Shown: positions 14,497 through 18,716 of the stretch, one piece after another
Layout: every line of letters begins with the position of its first letter
Position numbering within the stretch: the first letter of the stretch is position 1
NCBI GenBank assembly: GCA_017515765.1
Contig: JAFWFF010000019.1
Span: forward strand, 1 to 18,716
Reading direction: 5' to 3'
DNA from: Bacillota bacterium
Lineage (GTDB): Bacteria > Bacillota > Clostridia > Peptostreptococcales > Anaerovoracaceae
Length of the DNA: 18,716 nucleotides
Translations under genes and position numbers: made by a program
The notes under the pieces: model-generated
The model's input: the letters and a program-made list of their open reading frames with translations, nothing else
Database searches by the model: none
What the model was told of the DNA's origin: nothing

Positions 14497-17400
14497 TTAT
14501 ATGCCTTTAAAGTATCTGACAGCTGATCTGAATAGTCCCATGTCGAATTCTCCCGGGACGTTCTTGTAGAGGTTCTTCCCAACTCTCTCCGCGTGGCCCA
14601 TCTTGCCGAGCACCCTGCCGTCAGGCGAAGTGATGCCCTCGATGGCGCAGAACGATCCGTTGGGGTTGAACTGGATATCGCCGGAAGGCTCACCTGCAAG
14701 ATCAACGTACTGAGTTATTATCTGCCCGTTCTCGGCCAGCATCGCTATATCCTCTTCAGAGGCCACAAATCGCCCTTCTCCGTGCGAAATAGGCACAGTA
14801 TAGATATCTCCCACCTGTGTCTCCGCAAGCCAAGGAGATTTGTTTGAGGCGACCCTGACGCGAACGAGCTTGGACTGGTGGCGCCCGATCTCGTTAAAGG
14901 TCAGGGTCGGATCCGAATAATCGGAGTCCTCTATCCTTCCGTACGGGACCAGACCGAGTTTGATCAAAGCCTGGAATCCGTTGCAGATACCGGCCATCAG
15001 TCCGTCACGCTCATCGAGGAGCTCTGAAACGGCCGCGCTTATCTCCGGGTTTCTGAAGAAAGCTGTTATGAATTTGCCGGACCCGTCCGGTTCGTCTCCG
15101 CCTGAGAAACCGCCAGGAATGAAGATGATCTGTGACTCTTTGATGCGGGAAGCGAAGGATTCGACCGATCTGGCAACGTCTCCCGGCTCGGTGTTCCTAA
15201 TAACGAAGATCTCCGGTTCCGCGCCTGCGTCCGCGAAAGCTTTGGCAGAGTCGTATTCGCAGTTGGTGCCCGGGAATACGGGTATGAGCACTCTCGGTTT
15301 CGCGACATGTATGGACGAGGAACGCAGCCTTTCGCCCTGGAAGGTAAGATGGCGCGTGTCGATCGGCCTGGTCTTGATATTGCAGGGATAGACTGGCTCG
15401 AGCTTGGATTCGTAGATATCGGAGAGCTCAGAGATCTTCACCTCTTCCCAGCCGCGCTTTATGATCGGGACATCGGCGGTCATGCCGACTTTGACTGCCG
15501 TCCAGGCGGATGATCTCGCCTTGAAACCGGCTATGATATCTTTCGCGCTGACATCCTCTGCCGCCTCGATGAGCAAAGCGCCGTGCCTCATCGCGAAGAG
15601 CTCGTCCGGCGCGGAAACGGGGCTGGAGCTGTCGAGCTCAACGCCGATCCCGTTGCCGAACGACATCTTCATCAAAGCTTCCGCGATGCCTCCGGGACCC
15701 AGCGCGTATGCGCTCAGGACGCTTCCGGCGGCTGTGAGGTCGGATACCGAGTCATAGAATCCGCGTATATCACCTGTCGGGAATCCGTTTTCGTCGTATT
15801 CCGGAGCAAGGAGGATCAGGTCATTGCCGCAGCCCTTGAATTCGGGAGACAGGATGTCTTCAGCCTTCGCTGTTGTGACCGCGAACGATACGAGGGTCGG
15901 AGGAACGTCGATATCCTCGAAGGACCCGCTCATCGAGTCTTTGCCGCCTATCGCTCCTATGGAAAGAGCCATCTGGGCCTTAAAGGCGCCGAGGACAGCT
16001 GCGAAAGGAAGGCCCCATCTGGAGGGAGTCCTTCCGGGCTTCGGGAAATACTCCTGGAACGACAGATATGTGTCCGTGAGATCAGCTCCGGCGGCAACGA
16101 GTTTTGCTGCCGAAGAGATGACCGCGGTATAAGCGCCGTGGTATGGGTTCGCGCTGGAGACATAGGGATCGAATCCCCATGACATCACTGAGCAGTCGTC
16201 GGTATGCCCCTTCTCTACCGAGATGAGGTTTACCATCGCCTGGATCGGAGTTCTTTGATAGATGCCGCCGAAGGGCATGAGGACGGTGCCCGCGCCTATG
16301 GTTGAGTCAAAACGCTCGGAAAGGCCGCGCCTTGAGCAGATATCGAGGCTTCCGGCCATCTCCCTGTATCTCTGGGCAAAATTGCCTTTATATGTCCGCT
16401 CAGCAGCTGCCGGCTCTTCGATCTCGATATCGATATGCTTCTCTGCGCCGTTGGTGTCAAGGAAGCTTCTCTCGATCTCAACTATAGTCTTGCCGCGCCA
16501 TTCCATGGTGAGGACCGCGTCGTCCGTGACTTCGGCGACCCTGGTGCAGGAAAGGTTCTCAAGAGCGGAAAGCTCGATGAATCGCTCTTCATCTTCGGGA
16601 GCGACAACTACTGCCATCCTCTCCTGGGATTCGCTTATCGCAAGCTCGGTCCCGTCGAGGCCTTCGTATTTCTTCGGGACCTTGTCAAGGTCGATGTGCA
16701 GTCCGTCAGCAAGCTCTCCGATAGCGACCGATACGCCGCCGGCTCCGAAGTCATTGCATCTTTTGATGAGCTTTGAGGCTTCGGGGTTTCTGAAAAGTCT
16801 CTGGAGCTTCCTCTCTTCGGGGGCATTGCCCTTCTGGACCTCCGCGCCGCATGTCGCCAGAGATTCGGTGGTGTGGGACTTTGACGAACCCGTAGCTCCG
16901 CCGCAGCCGTCTCTTCCGGTCTTGCCGCCGAGCAAAAGGACCACGTCGCCTGCGGAGGGTCTTTCTCTCCTGACGTTCTCTGCGGGAGCCGCAGCTATGA
17001 CAGCGCCGACTTCCATTCGCTTTGCGACGTATCCCGGATGATAGAGCTCGTCAACGATGCCGGTCGCGAGTCCGATCTGGTTGCCGTAGGAGCTGTAGCC
17101 CGCGGCAGCGGTAGTAACTATGGTTCGCTGCGGAAGCTTTCCCTTGATGGTCTCGGAAACGGGTGTGAGAGGATCCCCCGCTCCGGTGAGCCTCATGGCT
17201 GAATATACATAGCTTCTTCCCGAGAGCGGATCCCTGATGGCTCCGCCTATGCATGTCGCCGCGCCGCCGAACGGCTCGATCTCGGTGGGATGGTTGTGAG
17301 TCTCGTTCTTGAAAAGCAAAAGCCACGGTTGGACCTCTCCGTCAACTTCAACGTCTATCTTGACCGTGCATGCGTTGATCTCTTCCGACTCGTCGAGTTT

Positions 17401-18261
17401 GTCGAGAAGTCCCCTGCTCTTAAGAGCTTTGGCCGCGATGGTCCCGATATCCATTAGGGTAACGGGCTTCGCTTCCCTTCCGAGCTCCCTGCGGAGCGCG
17501 AGGTACTCGTTATAGGTGACTTCTATCTCGGAAGCGTCTTTGCCGCTGCCGAAGGACACGCTGTCTATCGTTGTATTGAATGTGGTATGTCTGCAGTGGT
17601 CGGACCAGTAGGTATCTATCACCCTGATCTCGGTTATGCTCGGCTCTCTCCCCTTCTCCCTGAAATAATCGCGGCACATGGTGAGATCCGCGAGGTCCAT
17701 AGCAAGCCCGTGCCCGCTTAGGAATTCCGAGAGACCTTCCTCGTCGAGATCGGTGAAACCCTCAAGTATCTCGACATCGTCCGGGACGCCGTATTCAGTT
17801 ACCAGAATCTCCGGGAGCTCCAGGGAAGCCTCCCTGGCCTCGACGGGGTTGATGAGATGACTTTTGATCGCTGAGATATCGCTGTCCGACAGGTCTCCGG
17901 AAAGGATGTAAACCTTCGCGGAATGGATCAAAGGACGTTCGCCTTTGCTTATGAGCTGGATGCATTCGGAAGCCGAATCCGCCCTCTGGTCGAACTGGCC
18001 GGGAAGGTATTCCACCGCGAAGACGACGTCTCCCGGCTCGCTGTTGAGCTCGGAATAAACATCGTCTACCTGAGGTTCCGAGAATACTCCGGATACCGAG
18101 CGGACAAAGAGTTCCTCATCCATATTCTCGGCGTCGTAGCGGTTCAGGACCCTTATTCCGCGTATGCCGGAGATCCCGAGCGATCCGCGGACCTCGGCCA
18201 GAAGCGCGTTCGCTTCGTTCCTGAATCCTTCCTTCTTTTCAACGTAGATTCTGTAAACCAT
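14497..18261 (-). CDS. purL: Phosphoribosylformylglycinamidine synthase, single-chain with fused glutaminase
   Basis: Catalyses step 4 of de novo purine synthesis: FGAR + Gln + ATP to FGAM. The 1254-residue chain is the long form in which PurS-like, synthetase and PurQ-like glutaminase parts are fused, as in many Clostridia. The N-terminal PurS-like region is followed by the FGAR-binding motif DTYWSDHCRHTTF (W219 to H225) and by FKNETHNHPTEIEPFGGAAT with the ATP/Mg site. A second AIRS-like half has GGKDSMSGSF. The C-terminal class I glutaminase begins VLIPVFPGTNCEYDSAKAF and carries nucleophile C1093 in AGICNGFQAL and H1160/E1162 in SHGEGRF. ATG 18261 has GAGAGG upstream. The gene starts 9 bp after the purD stop. 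Length and motifs show no defect. The shorter three-subunit PurSQL form is ruled out by the continuous frame. Confidence 0.97.
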   Translation of the reverse strand: MVYRIYVEKKEGFRNEANALLAEVRGSLGISGIRGIRVLNRYDAENMDEELFVRSVSGVFSEPQVDDVYSELNSEPGDVVFAVEYLPGQFDQRADSASECIQLISKGERPLIHSAKVYILSGDLSDSDISAIKSHLINPVEAREASLELPEILVTEYGVPDDVEILEGFTDLDEEGLSEFLSGHGLAMDLADLTMCRDYFREKGREPSITEIRVIDTYWSDHCRHTTFNTTIDSVSFGSGKDASEIEVTYNEYLALRRELGREAKPVTLMDIGTIAAKALKSRGLLDKLDESEEINACTVKIDVEVDGEVQPWLLLFKNETHNHPTEIEPFGGAATCIGGAIRDPLSGRSYVYSAMRLTGAGDPLTPVSETIKGKLPQRTIVTTAAAGYSSYGNQIGLATGIVDELYHPGYVAKRMEVGAVIAAAPAENVRRERPSAGDVVLLLGGKTGRDGCGGATGSSKSHTTESLATCGAEVQKGNAPEERKLQRLFRNPEASKLIKRCNDFGAGGVSVAIGELADGLHIDLDKVPKKYEGLDGTELAISESQERMAVVVAPEDEERFIELSALENLSCTRVAEVTDDAVLTMEWRGKTIVEIERSFLDTNGAEKHIDIEIEEPAAAERTYKGNFAQRYREMAGSLDICSRRGLSERFDSTIGAGTVLMPFGGIYQRTPIQAMVNLISVEKGHTDDCSVMSWGFDPYVSSANPYHGAYTAVISSAAKLVAAGADLTDTYLSFQEYFPKPGRTPSRWGLPFAAVLGAFKAQMALSIGAIGGKDSMSGSFEDIDVPPTLVSFAVTTAKAEDILSPEFKGCGNDLILLAPEYDENGFPTGDIRGFYDSVSDLTAAGSVLSAYALGPGGIAEALMKMSFGNGIGVELDSSSPVSAPDELFAMRHGALLIEAAEDVSAKDIIAGFKARSSAWTAVKVGMTADVPIIKRGWEEVKISELSDIYESKLEPVYPCNIKTRPIDTRHLTFQGERLRSSSIHVAKPRVLIPVFPGTNCEYDSAKAFADAGAEPEIFVIRNTEPGDVARSVESFASRIKESQIIFIPGGFSGGDEPDGSGKFITAFFRNPEISAAVSELLDERDGLMAGICNGFQALIKLGLVPYGRIEDSDYSDPTLTFNEIGRHQSKLVRVRVASNKSPWLAETQVGDIYTVPISHGEGRFVASEEDIAMLAENGQIITQYVDLAGEPSGDIQFNPNGSFCAIEGITSPDGRVLGKMGHAERVGKNLYKNVPGEFDMGLFRSAVRYFKGI

Positions 18262-18270
18262 CGTTTCCTC

Positions 18271-18716
18271 TCATGCCTTCTTAAGCGCGTCAAGCGCTCT
18301 CTTTCCTATATCTTTCCTGTAGTATGCGTTATCAAAACTGACTTCTTTGACTCTCTCGTATGCCTTGCGGACTGCCTCCTCAAGCGAAGCGGCTCTGGCT
18401 GTAACACCGAGTACTCTTCCGCCGTTGGTCAGGAGCTCGCCGTTCTCGCCCTTCTTTGCTCCGGCTATGAATATGCCTTCGGTGTCTTCGGGAAGCGTGA
18501 TGAGCTTGCCTTTCTCATATGCCTGGGGATAGCCTTCCGACGCCATGACGACACAGCAGCAGGAGTCATCTGAGAATCTCACGTCTGCAGAAGCAAGGTC
18601 CTCGTCCGTAACGTGCATCATTATGTCGAGAAGGTCGGAATCCAGAAGCGGAAGGACGACCTGGGTCTCGGGATCTCCGAATCTGCAGTTGTATTCGATC
18701 ACCTTGGGACCGTCTG
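18271..18716 (-). CDS. purD: Phosphoribosylamine-glycine ligase, C-terminal part (gene continues past the window)
   Basis: GAR synthetase joins glycine to phosphoribosylamine with ATP, step 2 of purine synthesis. The visible 148 residues begin DGPKVIEYNCRFGDPETQVV, the conserved ATP-grasp segment near residue 280 of PurD where E and N bind Mg-ATP. They continue with the C-terminal domain (VVMASEGYPQAYEKG, GGRVLGVTARAASLEEA) and end FDNAYYRKDIGKRALDALKKA. The frame is open to the window end, so the 5' portion lies outside and the GTG at 18702 is internal. The stop TGA (18273-18271) lies 9 bp before the purL start, which fits one leftward purine operon. The promoter, and any purine riboswitch or PurR site, would be upstream and is not visible. 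Confidence 0.95.
   Translation of the reverse strand, partial: DGPKVIEYNCRFGDPETQVVLPLLDSDLLDIMMHVTDEDLASADVRFSDDSCCCVVMASEGYPQAYEKGKLITLPEDTEGIFIAGAKKGENGELLTNGGRVLGVTARAASLEEAVRKAYERVKEVSFDNAYYRKDIGKRALDALKKA

Noticed and set aside
16262..17041. Plus-strand frame of 259 codons inside purL
   Set aside because: Serine/proline-rich translation typical of an antisense shadow. purL motifs on the minus strand are continuous through this region.
1..18716. CRISPR array, tRNA or rRNA genes, insertion sequences
   Set aside because: No regularly spaced repeats, no recognisable tRNA or rRNA stretches, and no transposase with terminal repeats were seen on either strand.

Overview
The window reads as chromosomal housekeeping DNA from a moderately GC-rich Gram-positive anaerobe, most likely a member of the Clostridia (Bacillota). 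The clues are a dxs-tlyA pair, a mutS-mutL-miaA-YnbB-type lyase block, a single-chain PurL of about 1250 residues with a fused glutaminase, a Bacillus-type GAAC-N4-GTTC SOS box and AGGAG-type ribosome binding sites. A finer placement, for example near the Anaerovoracaceae (Family XIII), is only a guess.

Left block (+ strand, 2-12343). This is a tightly packed run of genes: the 3' part of dxs (isoprenoid precursors), tlyA (rRNA 2'-O-methyltransferase), a fold-type-I aminotransferase, mutS and mutL (mismatch repair), miaA (tRNA i6A37 synthesis), a complete tyrosine recombinase, a YnbB-type PLP lyase and a TVP38/DedA-like membrane protein. Gaps are a few bases or negative (17, 19 and 11 bp overlaps), so much of the block is probably cotranscribed and translationally coupled. 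A near-consensus sigma-A promoter in the 3' end of tlyA probably starts a second transcript at the aminotransferase. As read, mutS is frameshifted in its C-terminal linker, which throws the beta-clamp motif QLSLF and the C-terminal helices out of frame.

Middle (12344-13429). This is the only AT-richer, gene-poor stretch. It holds an SOS promoter with three LexA-like boxes exactly 29 bp apart, driving a small membrane-anchored LysM protein of the YneA (SOS division inhibitor) type. After it come a long imperfect inverted repeat with a perfect 26-bp palindrome inside, an unrecognised coding remnant without a good start, and two further hairpins where the two gene blocks converge.

Right block (- strand, 18716-13430). 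The order of transcription is purD (3' part), purL, a zinc-ribbon membrane protein and an iron-sulfur flavoprotein. purD and purL carry out steps 2 and 4 of de novo purine synthesis. The last two genes are closely spaced riders of unknown purpose.

I do not see a clear new multi-gene system. The points most worth checking are the conserved-looking tyrosine recombinase sitting where hfq is often found, the phased triple SOS operator without a neighbouring lexA, the mutS frameshift, and the inverted-repeat and remnant region after the LysM gene.
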